From Deltaproteobacteria bacterium (GTDB lineage: Bacteria; Myxococcota; JACRCW01), in the NCBI GenBank assembly GCA_016218805.1, contig JACRCW010000155.1:1-49691 (forward strand): DNA of 49,691 nucleotides. Direction: 5' to 3'. The notes beneath the pieces were generated by a model. That model was given only the letters and a program-made list of their open reading frames with translations, was not told where the DNA came from and did not search any database. This document shows, in pieces, positions 1 to 8,102 of this stretch. Each line of letters starts with the position of its first letter. The stretch's first letter is position 1. Made by a program: the position numbers and the translations under genes.

Positions 1-175
1 CCCAAGATCCGGAATCTCAGGCATCAACAGCGAGTCGAAAACTCCCCGTTGGAACAAGCCAAAACGCTGCTCAACTGAATTCTGTCGTCGGAAACCAACA
101 TGCCGCAGATCTTCTCAGACACAAAAGACTTTACACCACCCGGGCTCCAGCGCGGGTACGACTTCGGCGGCGGGT
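1..175. other. AT-richer left edge, no confident gene
   Basis: This stretch is visibly lower in GC than the rest of the window. One frame reads as a possible 25-codon C-terminal tail ending at a TGA at 76-78, which could be the end of a gene outside the window, but nothing in it is recognisable. The frame of the following gene is open to the window edge, yet its codons lose the G/C third-position bias upstream of about 137. I therefore treat 1-136 as non-coding or as the far side of a junction. Confidence 0.4.
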
Positions 176-2014
176 TTGTCCGCGTCAAGATTTGGATCGG
201 GTTCCAGCGGCGCGAGTTCCGCCCCGGCGTCGTCGACCGGTGCGTCTGCCAGCACCGCCGCGTCGTCGGCGTCCACGGGTGGGTCGTCAGGCCCCGCGTG
301 CGTTGCGGAGCCGCTCGCGGTGACCACCGTCGGGGACTGCGCGACGGAGGAGTGCGTCCTTTCGTTGGAAGAACTGTACCAAGTTGCATCCGGATCGGCG
401 GTGCTCGCCGCGCCTGGGTCACGAGTGATGTTCCTGAGCAACACTCACGGCGCCGGACCCCTCGTTCGAGTCAATGATGACGAGTCCGCTACCGTCCTTC
501 CGCCGACGCCCGTTCAGGGCCGCATCGAGCCCCTGGGGCCCGACGCCGTCATTGTTGTAGGTCAGGTGGCGGTATGGCAGTGGCGCGCGGCGGGATGGCG
601 AGAGGTCAGCGGACCAACGCCAATGCCGTCTGGGACTATCATGACCACCTGCCGCGATCCCACCGGCGGAAGAGTCTTCCTTGCCACCTACGCCGCCACG
701 TTCGCCGAAGTGACGAACGCCGTCGGTAGTGACGCTGTATTGAACTCAGTGTCCCTCACCGGCATCAGCGGCCTCGTCGAAGCATGCAGTTACTCGACGG
801 CCGGGGCGCTGGCGGTCCAAGCCGGTGGCGGGCTTTGGCTACGGGGCCCAGGGCAGGGCGCGTTTGCGCAACTTCCGTCCGTATTCGCTCCGGGCGCGGG
901 CCGCGAATGGTCATGGATTGGGAACCGGTTGGCGGAGTGCACGGGTGCTGGCGCGGTCCGTCTGTTCCAGGCGCCTGGCACTGATGAGTCGTTTGTCGAC
1001 GCCACGTTGCCCTCCGGTGGATGCAGTCTCCTTGCAAGCAGTCGTGACGATGGCGTGTACGCGCGGAGCAGCGGGACTTTGCTACGCATCAATCCGACCA
1101 CCGGCGCCGCGACGGAGATTGGATCGGAGCCAGAAAGCCGCAGCCTCGTTCACCTGCTGCGGGAGAAACCGACCGGCAGCGACCGTTTTGACGGGTTTGG
1201 CGCCTATAGAAAGGCTCAGGCGCACGCGGGTGGTGCGCTGCTCGCGGTCATCTCCGCAACCTGGACCATGGCGCTCGACCGGCAAGGCTGGCTTCTCCAG
1301 GACGAGGGCGCTCTCGAGTTCCTCGACGCATCCTTGACGGCGAGGCGGTGGCCGCCAGTGTCGGTCCCATTGGGCCCCTTGGGCACCGCCTTTGTCACGT
1401 CAGAGGGCGGCCTAGTCGTGGACGGCGCCGCGGCCGATCCTTGCACAGGAGCCGTGGGCGCACAGGCGTCCCAGGGGCAGGTCGTAGCAGCTTGCGGCGG
1501 CGCATCCTATTTCCAAGTGGGTGGGGTCCTTGAGCGACGCGTGGGCGCCGCGGTCTCACGTGTGCCCTTGGGCGTCCTTGACTGGTGGTGTGATTCGGCG
1601 GGGACGATCTTCTTCGCCTTGTCTTCGGGCGCGCTCGCAGAGTGGCCATTGGCCGAGCCGACGCCGATGGAACTGGTTCGATCGATGGAACCGCAATTCA
1701 TCGTCGGAGCTGATGCGGATCGCCTGTACTGGGCCAACCGGGTGGGCCTGTACGCCGTGAGGCGCAGCAGCGGGGAGCTGGAGTGGTTAGCGCCGGTGGA
1801 GCCGGGGGTGTTCGGCGCCCGACCCGCAACGATAGGCGCCGATGGCAGTGCGGCGTGCGTGAAGGCCGGGACCGGACTCCAATGCGCGTCCACCCTTCCC
1901 GAGGTATCCGCCGGCGTCGTTATACAAGGCAACGCGCGACTCTTCATCGTCGGCCGCCACGTCTGGGATGCGTTCAGCGCCACTCTCGTTCCCCTGTCGA
2001 GCTTCGGCCTGTGA
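176..2014 (+). CDS. Ser/Gly/Ala-linker protein, probable secreted lipoprotein missing its signal peptide
   Basis: Family not recognised. The first ~45 residues are a low-complexity Ser/Ala/Gly/Thr linker of the type that follows the lipidated Cys in myxobacterial lipoproteins. The body has Trp/Gly-rich, evenly spaced beta-strand-like segments suggesting a beta-propeller (inference). The start given is a TTG with no clear ribosome binding site. The linker continues in frame upstream to about 137, and no hydrophobic signal or lipobox is found in any frame before it. The 5' end is therefore either wrong, frameshifted, or cut off by the composition break at about 130. The stop overlaps the GTG of the next gene (GTGA), suggesting translational coupling. 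Codon use is less GC-extreme than in genes beyond 2.75 kb, fitting a different origin. Confidence 0.6.
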   Translation: MSASRFGSGSSGASSAPASSTGASASTAASSASTGGSSGPACVAEPLAVTTVGDCATEECVLSLEELYQVASGSAVLAAPGSRVMFLSNTHGAGPLVRVNDDESATVLPPTPVQGRIEPLGPDAVIVVGQVAVWQWRAAGWREVSGPTPMPSGTIMTTCRDPTGGRVFLATYAATFAEVTNAVGSDAVLNSVSLTGISGLVEACSYSTAGALAVQAGGGLWLRGPGQGAFAQLPSVFAPGAGREWSWIGNRLAECTGAGAVRLFQAPGTDESFVDATLPSGGCSLLASSRDDGVYARSSGTLLRINPTTGAATEIGSEPESRSLVHLLREKPTGSDRFDGFGAYRKAQAHAGGALLAVISATWTMALDRQGWLLQDEGALEFLDASLTARRWPPVSVPLGPLGTAFVTSEGGLVVDGAAADPCTGAVGAQASQGQVVAACGGASYFQVGGVLERRVGAAVSRVPLGVLDWWCDSAGTIFFALSSGALAEWPLAEPTPMELVRSMEPQFIVGADADRLYWANRVGLYAVRRSSGELEWLAPVEPGVFGARPATIGADGSAACVKAGTGLQCASTLPEVSAGVVIQGNARLFIVGRHVWDAFSATLVPLSSFGL

Positions 2015-2731
2015 GCGCGCGCCTGACGACCGCGGTGGAGGCGGTTCATTTCCGTGCACTCCTCCGTGATGCGCGGACGTCCGCCCTCGCCGATGCCGAG
2101 GGCTACCGCGACGTGTTCGTGGCCATCGAGGCGGTTGGATCGTACTTGGCGAACGGCAGGACCCCACGCGGTCTCGGTGGATACGCAAAGCACATCGCGG
2201 GATTCATCGGGGATGACGCGCTGGCACACGAGGGCGGGCTCCTTGACGCGCTGCGTGTGGCCCGGAACGACGCCATTCACGAAGGCGCGGCCGCGCGCCG
2301 CATGACCGCGCAAGCCACCGAAGTGGCCCTGCGCCTGGAGGAAGCGATGGCGGAGCGCGCAAAGCTGCGTCGAGTCCAGGACTACATGGTGGCCAAACCC
2401 CGTGTGCGCGGAATCGTGGCACACGTTGAGGATGGTCAGGCAGGCCATGATGGTGCACCAGTTCTCAAGCCTCCCTGTAAGAACGAAGCGGCGGTGGATG
2501 TTGATCACGGATCACGCCGTCGTGGCCTACCGGGCCGGTCAACACGGGCGCGACAACCAGACCGTTGAGGAAGCGGCGGCCGGGGGCTTGGTGCTGGAGG
2601 CGGCACGAGTCGTCCGGCCAGGCGAACCCGTGGACTACAAGACTTGGGCCGGTGCGACCGGCCCTGCGGTGGTCGCCGATGCTGACGACGGCGAGATTCG
2701 CGGAATCCTGACCGCGTTCGACCTGCTGTGA
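2011..2731 (+). pseudogene. HEPN-like/CBS-domain protein, frameshifted
   Basis: Read from GTG 2011, the first frame gives an alpha-helical region with the motif RNDAIHEG, an R-x4-H signature typical of HEPN (RNase or nucleotide-binding) domains. It continues into VQDYMVAKP, the start of a CBS domain. At the CCCC run 2398-2401 the CBS homology moves to the next frame. There it resumes with VCAESWHTLRMVRQ, through SSLPVRTKRRWMLITDHAV, to a second CBS-like half ending IRGILTAFDLL at the TGA 2729-2731. Removing one C restores a ~239-residue HEPN plus paired-CBS protein. CBS pairs commonly bind adenosyl ligands, so ligand-gated HEPN activity is conceivable (inference). The single-base slip in a homopolymer may be a sequencing error or a true mutation. 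The in-frame upstream start at 1783 would overlap the previous gene and is unlikely. Confidence 0.65.
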
Positions 2732-2756
2732 CGCCGCCGGCGGGGGTCCGCCCTCG

Positions 2757-3176
2757 GTGGTCCTCAACATCAACGCCGAGGAGGAGCGCATCTCCCTGGG
2801 CATCAAGCAGCTGCACGAGGACCCGTGGGGACGCATCCCGCAGGCCTACCCGCGCGGCGCGCGCGTCAAGGGCAAGGTGCAGAAGATCACCGACTTCGGC
2901 GCGTTCATCGAGATCGAGCCGGGCATCGAGGGTCTGTGCCACGTGTCCGAGTTCGACGACGCCCGCGTGGAGAACGCGCGCGACTTCCTCAAGATCGGCC
3001 AGGACGTGGACGTGATGATCATCGACGTCGACGCCGAGGAGCGGAAGATCGGGTTGTCCATCAAGGCGGTCAAGAAGGCCGAGGAAGGCACGGATTACCG
3101 GGCCTATCTCGCTTCCACCAAGGGCGAATCCCGCGCCACGCTGGGTGACCTCCTGAAGGACAAGCTGCAGAAGTGA
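2757..3176 (+). pseudogene. rpsA: 30S ribosomal protein S1, C-terminal fragment
   Basis: The 139 residues are clearly the end of ribosomal protein S1. They start with the tail of one S1 (OB-fold) repeat (VVLNINAEEERISLGIKQL), then one complete repeat (GKVQKITDFGAFIEI, GLCHVSEF, IDVDAEERKIGLSIKAV) and the usual charged C-terminal tail. Full S1 has four to six repeats and more than 500 residues, so most of the gene is missing. Upstream, the frame loses S1 similarity at about 2750 and meets a TGA at 2709. The GTG at 2757 has no proper ribosome binding site and is only the first possible start. The native 3' end and terminator are kept. S1 is normally essential, so an intact copy should exist elsewhere, or this is an assembly or recombination junction. 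Confidence 0.85.
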
Positions 3177-3204
3177 ACCGCTGAGGACCGCGGGCAGTAC
3201 ACGG

Positions 3205-3237
3205 GCCCCCCGCGTCGTCGTCAGACGGCCGGGGGGC
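3205..3237. terminator. GC-rich hairpin terminator between convergent genes
   Basis: An 8-bp perfect stem (GCCCCCCG at 3205-3212, CGGGGGGC at 3230-3237) with a 17-base loop, followed on the plus strand by the T-containing CTTGGTGTTTG. It lies just after the S1 stop and overlaps the last codons of the leftward gene ending at 3221. It probably served the original rpsA and may act on both strands. Confidence 0.6.
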
Positions 3238-5071
3238 TTGGTGTTTGTGGGCGCCGCCGTGACGCCAGCGCCAACAGCAGCAACCACGGCGGCACGCCGC
3301 CGCGGGCCGTGGCGCACGCACAGCGACGACCTGGCGGTGAGGCTTCCGTCTCGGGACCGGGGCCGCCGTCCACCGCAGGCGCGCCTGCATCGGCCGGCAG
3401 CACCGCGGCGTCCGGCGCGGAGGCCCCCGCATCGGAGGGGACGCCCGCGTCCACGCGCTCGCAGTCCGCTTCGTCCGTCTCACCGTCACAGTCATTGTCC
3501 AGGGTGTCCGCGCATTGCTCCGGCGTGGCAACGTCCCCCACGCACGCGGGGAGGAAGTCCGCGCACGCCACCACGCCCATCCCGCAGTAGTCCGCGTCCA
3601 CCGGCGCATCACACGCCTGCCCAAACGCAAGGCCCTGCCAGGTGAGCCCCTCCGTCTCGTCGACGTCGCCGTCGCAGTCATCATCCGCGCCGTTGCCGCA
3701 CACCTCCGCGGCGCCGGGCGTGAACGGACGCGTGTCACACCGCAGGCCGGTCCCGTCCACGGAGCACGCGTACAGCGAGACGTTGCACCGCCCCGCGTCC
3801 ACCCCCGGGTCACACACGCGCCCCAACTCCGGGAATGCCGCGGAGTCGGAGCGGCCGTCGCAGTTGTCGTCGTGGTCGGCGCCGTCACACCGCTCGGGAC
3901 TGGGCGTGTCCCCCGCGCACGTGAGCTCCGTCAGCGTTCCGCACGCCACGTGGCCGCGCGCGCAGGAGTCATCATCCAGCGGGGAATCACATGGCGCGCC
4001 GTGCTCCAGCCCGTTCCACGTCAGCCCGTTGACGGGGAGCGTGTCGCAGTCCTGATCCTTGTCGTCGCACAGTTCGGGCGCGGAGGGATGCGTGTCCGGG
4101 TCCGCGTCATCGCAGTCCAGTCCGTTTGTCACCGGGTTCACCAGCCCCGCCGCAAGCGCGCTGGCCACGTCACACACCACCACGCCGGTTGCCTGCAGGT
4201 CACCCCACTGATCCCCGTCTGCGTCGCTGTAGTAGCGCCGCAGGCGCGTGCCTTCGTCCGCCGCGCCGTCACAGTTGTCATCCCGCTGGTTGCACCGTTC
4301 CGCCGCGCCCGGGTGGATGGCCGGGTCCGCGTCGTCGCAGTCACCGGTGCCCTGCAACGGATCCGTGAACGCGCACCCGGTTTGACTTACGTACCCGTCG
4401 CCGTCCGCGTCCACGCAGTTCGTCGTCGTCACGGTCACCGGGACGCCGCACGCCGCCGGTCCGCCCGCGGTGGTGCCGCATTCCGTCGCGTTGGCCGTGT
4501 TGGGCGTGTCCGACACCGCGGAAAGCGGGCGCATCTCACCGCGCGCCCTCCGCACGGAGGCAAACACGCGCAGGTTCCCGTCTGCGCCCGCCGGCAGGAC
4601 CGGCGGTTGCCAGAGGGCGGTCCAGGTGACCTGGTGGCGGCCGGCTGCCAGCGCGCTGGGGCGCTTCACCGCGTGCGTGGCTTCCGCGCCGCTCACCCGC
4701 ACCCAGGCGGCTTCCGCCGCGGGCACGGTGAACTTCCCTGACGTGGTGGGCCGCGCGGCATCCCCGGCCGCCAGGTTGAAGCCGGCTTCAAAGGGCGTGG
4801 TGCCGTTGCCGCCGGGGAACCAGTGCGCCCGCACGCGCACCGTGTACGTGGAGGCCGGACTCAGCGGCATCACCGCGGCGTTGTCCTGCGCATCCAGAAT
4901 GGCGACGGAGACGCGCAGATCACGGCCCAGTGTCCGGTGGCACGACAGGCACGTCACGCCCGCCTGTTTCCCTGAACGCCCCGTGATGCCCTGCGGCACC
5001 GCCCGCGCGGGCAGGACCCCTGCACAGGTCAGCGCCCCCGCAAGCGCCCACATCCTCAACGAACTGTGCAT
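3221..5071 (-). CDS. Exported protein: choice-of-anchor V-like domain, MopE metal-binding repeats, MYXO-CTERM-like tail
   Basis: 616 residues with a Sec signal ending near PARA. The N-terminal domain carries a CLSCH motif at about residue 40 followed by a beta-sandwich-like region of ~150 residues. I associate this with the choice-of-anchor V or Reeler-like family, from memory. The middle is a Cys/Asp-rich array of MopE/Cu-binding-type motifs (DADGDGY, DCDDADP, then five variants of DDNCDG or DNDCDG), expected to bind calcium or copper outside the cell. A Pro/Ala/Asp-rich linker leads to a C-terminal Cys pair (CACAT), a short hydrophobic helix (PWLLLLALA) and an RRR cluster, the layout of the MYXO-CTERM sorting tail. 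It is divergent from the next gene, which also carries a MopE motif. ATG 5071 was chosen because it gives the full signal peptide. Confidence 0.8.
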   Translation of the reverse strand: MHSSLRMWALAGALTCAGVLPARAVPQGITGRSGKQAGVTCLSCHRTLGRDLRVSVAILDAQDNAAVMPLSPASTYTVRVRAHWFPGGNGTTPFEAGFNLAAGDAARPTTSGKFTVPAAEAAWVRVSGAEATHAVKRPSALAAGRHQVTWTALWQPPVLPAGADGNLRVFASVRRARGEMRPLSAVSDTPNTANATECGTTAGGPAACGVPVTVTTTNCVDADGDGYVSQTGCAFTDPLQGTGDCDDADPAIHPGAAERCNQRDDNCDGAADEGTRLRRYYSDADGDQWGDLQATGVVVCDVASALAAGLVNPVTNGLDCDDADPDTHPSAPELCDDKDQDCDTLPVNGLTWNGLEHGAPCDSPLDDDSCARGHVACGTLTELTCAGDTPSPERCDGADHDDNCDGRSDSAAFPELGRVCDPGVDAGRCNVSLYACSVDGTGLRCDTRPFTPGAAEVCGNGADDDCDGDVDETEGLTWQGLAFGQACDAPVDADYCGMGVVACADFLPACVGDVATPEQCADTLDNDCDGETDEADCERVDAGVPSDAGASAPDAAVLPADAGAPAVDGGPGPETEASPPGRRCACATARGGVPPWLLLLALASRRRPQTPSPPAV

Positions 5072-5150
5072 TGGGCACGGTGTTAACGAGGAGCGGATCG
5101 CTTCACAACGTCGCTTGCGCGATCACCCGGGCATGCCGGACGCTGAGGCC

Positions 5151-6587
5151 ATGAGACATGCGTTCGTCGTGGTGGTCACGCTCCTGGCTGGGTGTGGGGT
5201 GCGGCCACCGTGTTCCACCGATCGCGATGGCGATGGCGCGCTGGCCGCTGCGTGCGGGGGGGCGGACTGCGACGACGAGGACGCGTCCGCGTTTCCCGGC
5301 GCCACGGAGGTCTGTGACGGCGCCGACAACAACTGTGACGGCGTCATGGACCGCGGGCCGGGAACGATGTGCCTCCAGTTCGCACTCACGGGCGAACGCG
5401 ATGACAGCGAACTTGGCTTCCGGTTCTCTCCGCCGCTTGACGTGGACGGTGACGGTGCGGCGGAACTCGCGGTGGGGGCGCGGGTGTCACGGTCACGGCC
5501 GGACCCGGAGGCGTACGTGGCAGCGTGGTCCACCGTTGATGGCGCGCTGGTGCGCACGTGGCGAACGACGCTGAAGGATGCGCTGTTTGGGCACGCGGTG
5601 GTGCTGGGGCCGGACGTTGACCGTGATGGGCGCGCGGACGTGATCGCAGCGGCGCCCAACGCGGAACCGGAGGCCGGGCGGTTCATCCCGCGCGTAACGG
5701 CGTACTCGCTCAGCGCGGAGGCCCCACTGTGGACGCGCGAATACGAAGAACACTCCGCCGTGGGCTGGCACCTGTCCCGCGCGTGGGACGTGGACGGTGA
5801 CGGCGTGGAGGACGTGCTGGCGGGGGACCCGTCTGGGCCGCCACGTCGCGTGCTGTTCCTATCCGGGGCGGATGGCAGCGTCCTGCGCACGTTTGCGGAG
5901 CCTCCGTCCGCCGCGGCGTTCGGGTGGTTCGTTCACGGCATTGGTGACCAGGACGGGGACGGTGACCGGGATGTCCTCGTCGGCGCACCGGGAGCAGACA
6001 CGCCGTCCGCGTTGGTCGCGGGAGCGGTGTTTGTCGTTTCTACGCGGAGCGGGAGCGTGCTGCGGCGGATGGATGGAACCGTTGCTGACGGGCTCTTTGG
6101 TGACGTCGTCGCCGCGCTGCCGGACCTGGATGGTGATGGCCTGGAGGAGGTCGTAGTCGGTGCGCCAGGCAGCGGACGCGTGGAGCGCCCGCCGCCGGGG
6201 AGGGCGTTTGTGTTTCTGTCCACCGGGGTGCAGCGCTTTGCGTGGGACGCGCGCCAGCCGGATGATCTGTACGGGCGCATGGTGGCGCATGCGGGTGACG
6301 TGGACGGTGACGGCGTGGCGGACGTGGCAGTGAGCGCGCCGTTGCACCATGACCGCACGGGCGCTGCCGTCGGGCGGCTGGAGGTCCGGTCCGGCCGGAC
6401 CGGCGAGGTTATTCTGGAGGAGAGCGGAACGGCGCCGGAGGGGTACTTCGGGTGGCACGTTGAGGCGGCCGATGCGGTGGGGCGCCACCGTCGCCCCGGG
6501 CTGGTGGTCTCCGCCCATCACGCATCCGCGGACGGGTTCACCAACAACGGTTGGGTGGGCGTGTACCTCGTCGGCGGACTGCGGTGA
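5151..6587 (+). CDS. FG-GAP/integrin-alpha-type beta-propeller lipoprotein with MopE motif
   Basis: 478 residues. The short N-terminus MRHAF, a hydrophobic stretch and the lipobox LLAGC make this a lipoprotein. Next comes one MopE-type Asp/Cys segment (CSTDRDGDG, DCDDEDA, ADNNCDG). The rest is at least six FG-GAP blades, each with a calcium-binding loop of the DVDGDG type followed by a strand such as LAVGA, VLVGAPGA, VVVGAPGS or VAVSAPL. This fits a seven-bladed integrin-alpha-like propeller, usually extracellular and used for binding or recognition. An ATG at 5133 is also in frame, but 5151 keeps the positive N-region next to the hydrophobic core. It stops directly against the stop of the convergent gene. 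The divergent neighbour shares the MopE motif, so the pair may act at the same surface site (inference). Confidence 0.8.
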   Translation: MRHAFVVVVTLLAGCGVRPPCSTDRDGDGALAAACGGADCDDEDASAFPGATEVCDGADNNCDGVMDRGPGTMCLQFALTGERDDSELGFRFSPPLDVDGDGAAELAVGARVSRSRPDPEAYVAAWSTVDGALVRTWRTTLKDALFGHAVVLGPDVDRDGRADVIAAAPNAEPEAGRFIPRVTAYSLSAEAPLWTREYEEHSAVGWHLSRAWDVDGDGVEDVLAGDPSGPPRRVLFLSGADGSVLRTFAEPPSAAAFGWFVHGIGDQDGDGDRDVLVGAPGADTPSALVAGAVFVVSTRSGSVLRRMDGTVADGLFGDVVAALPDLDGDGLEEVVVGAPGSGRVERPPPGRAFVFLSTGVQRFAWDARQPDDLYGRMVAHAGDVDGDGVADVAVSAPLHHDRTGAAVGRLEVRSGRTGEVILEESGTAPEGYFGWHVEAADAVGRHRRPGLVVSAHHASADGFTNNGWVGVYLVGGLR

Positions 6588-8102
6588 TCAGGGGACGTGC
6601 ACCGCGCGCTCACGCACCAGGGAGATGAGGAACACCCGCAGCGCACCCTGTTGATCAAAGGAGAGCGCGCGGAAGGCGTCGCGTGCGTCCGCGGCCTCGC
6701 CACCATGCGCTTCTATCGCCGCGTCGAACGATGCCGCCCGCCCGTCGTAGAACCAGGGCCCACTATTGGCCAGGCCCCACAGGCGGCGCGTGAGGTACGT
6801 GCTGCGGTCAACGCCGCGGTCCACGTGGAGCGACGCGGCCTCGGGTCCCAGATCGTGACGCTTGAAGTCGCTGAAGGCCCACACCGCGTAGCCGGCGGCG
6901 GCGGGGTCGTACGCGGGGCGCGGTGACTGTGCGTACCGGGCCAGGTTGATCTCCAGCGTGCCGTGCGTGGACGCAATCCGCAGGACCGGGTCCCGGAGGA
7001 ACACGACCGGCACGTGGCACGACGTGCAACCGATGGAGTCGAACAACGCGTAGCCCAGCGCAAACTCGTCCGTGTAGTCGCGCGGCACGGGCGCGGGGAG
7101 GTTCGTCGCCGGGGGACCCAGCGGCGGCAGCGGATCCGGTGCGCGGACAATGGGTGTTTCGGCCAGTCCCACGTACGCGGTGAGGGCCGTGAGTTGACCA
7201 TCGGTGAACTCGTGGGTGACGCCGTCCTCGTCGGGATCGGGCCCGTTGCCAAGCGCGTCGGACTGGATCCCGAAGTGCACGTGCAAAGACCCGGTGATGA
7301 ACTCCCGCAGCGTGGTGAACGTCCCCTTCCAGCCAAACGGTTTGACGACGAGATCCGCGTCAACGCCGTCCAATCCGGAGGTGTCCACGGTTCCGTCCGC
7401 ACGCGCAGTGATCACGCCGAACGGGATGCCCTTGGCGCCCAGCATGCGCGCCACCGCAACTCCGGATACGCGCGCCTCTTGCACGGCGGCATCGCGGATG
7501 GACTGCAACTCCGCGCTCATTTCCTCGGCCACGGTCTGCGCCCAACCGGCCCCCAGCAGCGCGGGCGGGTTGCGCGCATCCGCGCTGGTGACGTCGTCAC
7601 CATCACCCAACAGGTAGCTGTTGTCCGTGACGGCGCCCGCTCCAAGGGGTCCGCCGCGCCAGTGACAGGAAGCGCAGGTGGTGGTGTCCGGCCCGCCGCG
7701 CTCGCCCGCGTGCACGCGGCGGAACGGGTTGGTCCCATCGTGTGCGCCGTGGCCCAGTCCCTCGTCACGGGTGAACTCGTGCTCAAACAGCAGCCGTCCC
7801 GCGGTGGCCAGCTCCGTCGGGCACACGCGGCCCTCCGCAACGTCGCGATCGGGGAGGCGCTCGCGGGTACGGCGCAACAGCCAGCCGGGTTCCACCTCGT
7901 CGTGCAGGCGGGCTTCGCGTTGCAGGCCGCGCCAGCGGAAGGCTTCACGCGCTCCATCCATGGACAGGCGGTCCATGAGGGCGGGCTCAGGGCACGGGAG
8001 CGCAACGGGCCCTGCGTCCACGCTGGGGTCGTCATGGTTCTGCGGTACGCAGGCGGCCAGGAAGGCGACGCAGGCCAGCGCGGGAAGCGCGCGGTTGCGC
8101 AT
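6588..8102 (-). CDS. Di-heme oxidoreductase/peroxidase-like lipoprotein (second of tandem pair)
   Basis: 504 residues with a lipoprotein signal ending FLAAC. It belongs to the di-heme oxidoreductase (DHOR, putative thiol oxidoreductase) family related to di-heme cytochrome c peroxidases. Heme c sites are CASCH at about 143-147 and CTSCH at about 359-363. Shared family landmarks include ADARNPPALLG, DLVVKPFGWKG and the C-terminal LWGLANSGPWFYDGRA before an EAHGGEA segment. Substrate unknown. The start ATG overlaps the TGA of the upstream paralogue (TGATG), so the two are translationally coupled. It is clearly homologous along its length to that paralogue, indicating tandem duplication. Confidence 0.85.
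   Translation of the reverse strand: MRNRALPALACVAFLAACVPQNHDDPSVDAGPVALPCPEPALMDRLSMDGAREAFRWRGLQREARLHDEVEPGWLLRRTRERLPDRDVAEGRVCPTELATAGRLLFEHEFTRDEGLGHGAHDGTNPFRRVHAGERGGPDTTTCASCHWRGGPLGAGAVTDNSYLLGDGDDVTSADARNPPALLGAGWAQTVAEEMSAELQSIRDAAVQEARVSGVAVARMLGAKGIPFGVITARADGTVDTSGLDGVDADLVVKPFGWKGTFTTLREFITGSLHVHFGIQSDALGNGPDPDEDGVTHEFTDGQLTALTAYVGLAETPIVRAPDPLPPLGPPATNLPAPVPRDYTDEFALGYALFDSIGCTSCHVPVVFLRDPVLRIASTHGTLEINLARYAQSPRPAYDPAAAGYAVWAFSDFKRHDLGPEAASLHVDRGVDRSTYLTRRLWGLANSGPWFYDGRAASFDAAIEAHGGEAADARDAFRALSFDQQGALRVFLISLVRERAVHVP

Noticed and set aside
100..477. Rightward ORF starting MPQIFSD
   Set aside because: Becomes Arg/Gly/Val-rich shadow translation of the Ser-rich gene in the next frame; no family resemblance.
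1783..2010. Upstream start for the HEPN/CBS gene
   Set aside because: It lies inside the preceding gene in another frame; the product is Arg-rich and non-domain. GTG 2011 overlaps the stop of the upstream gene in a coupling arrangement.
1..2756. Mobile element with integrase or transposase
   Set aside because: No recombinase, inverted repeat or tRNA attachment site can be seen. The composition break and cut rpsA suggest acquisition or misassembly, but the element type cannot be named.
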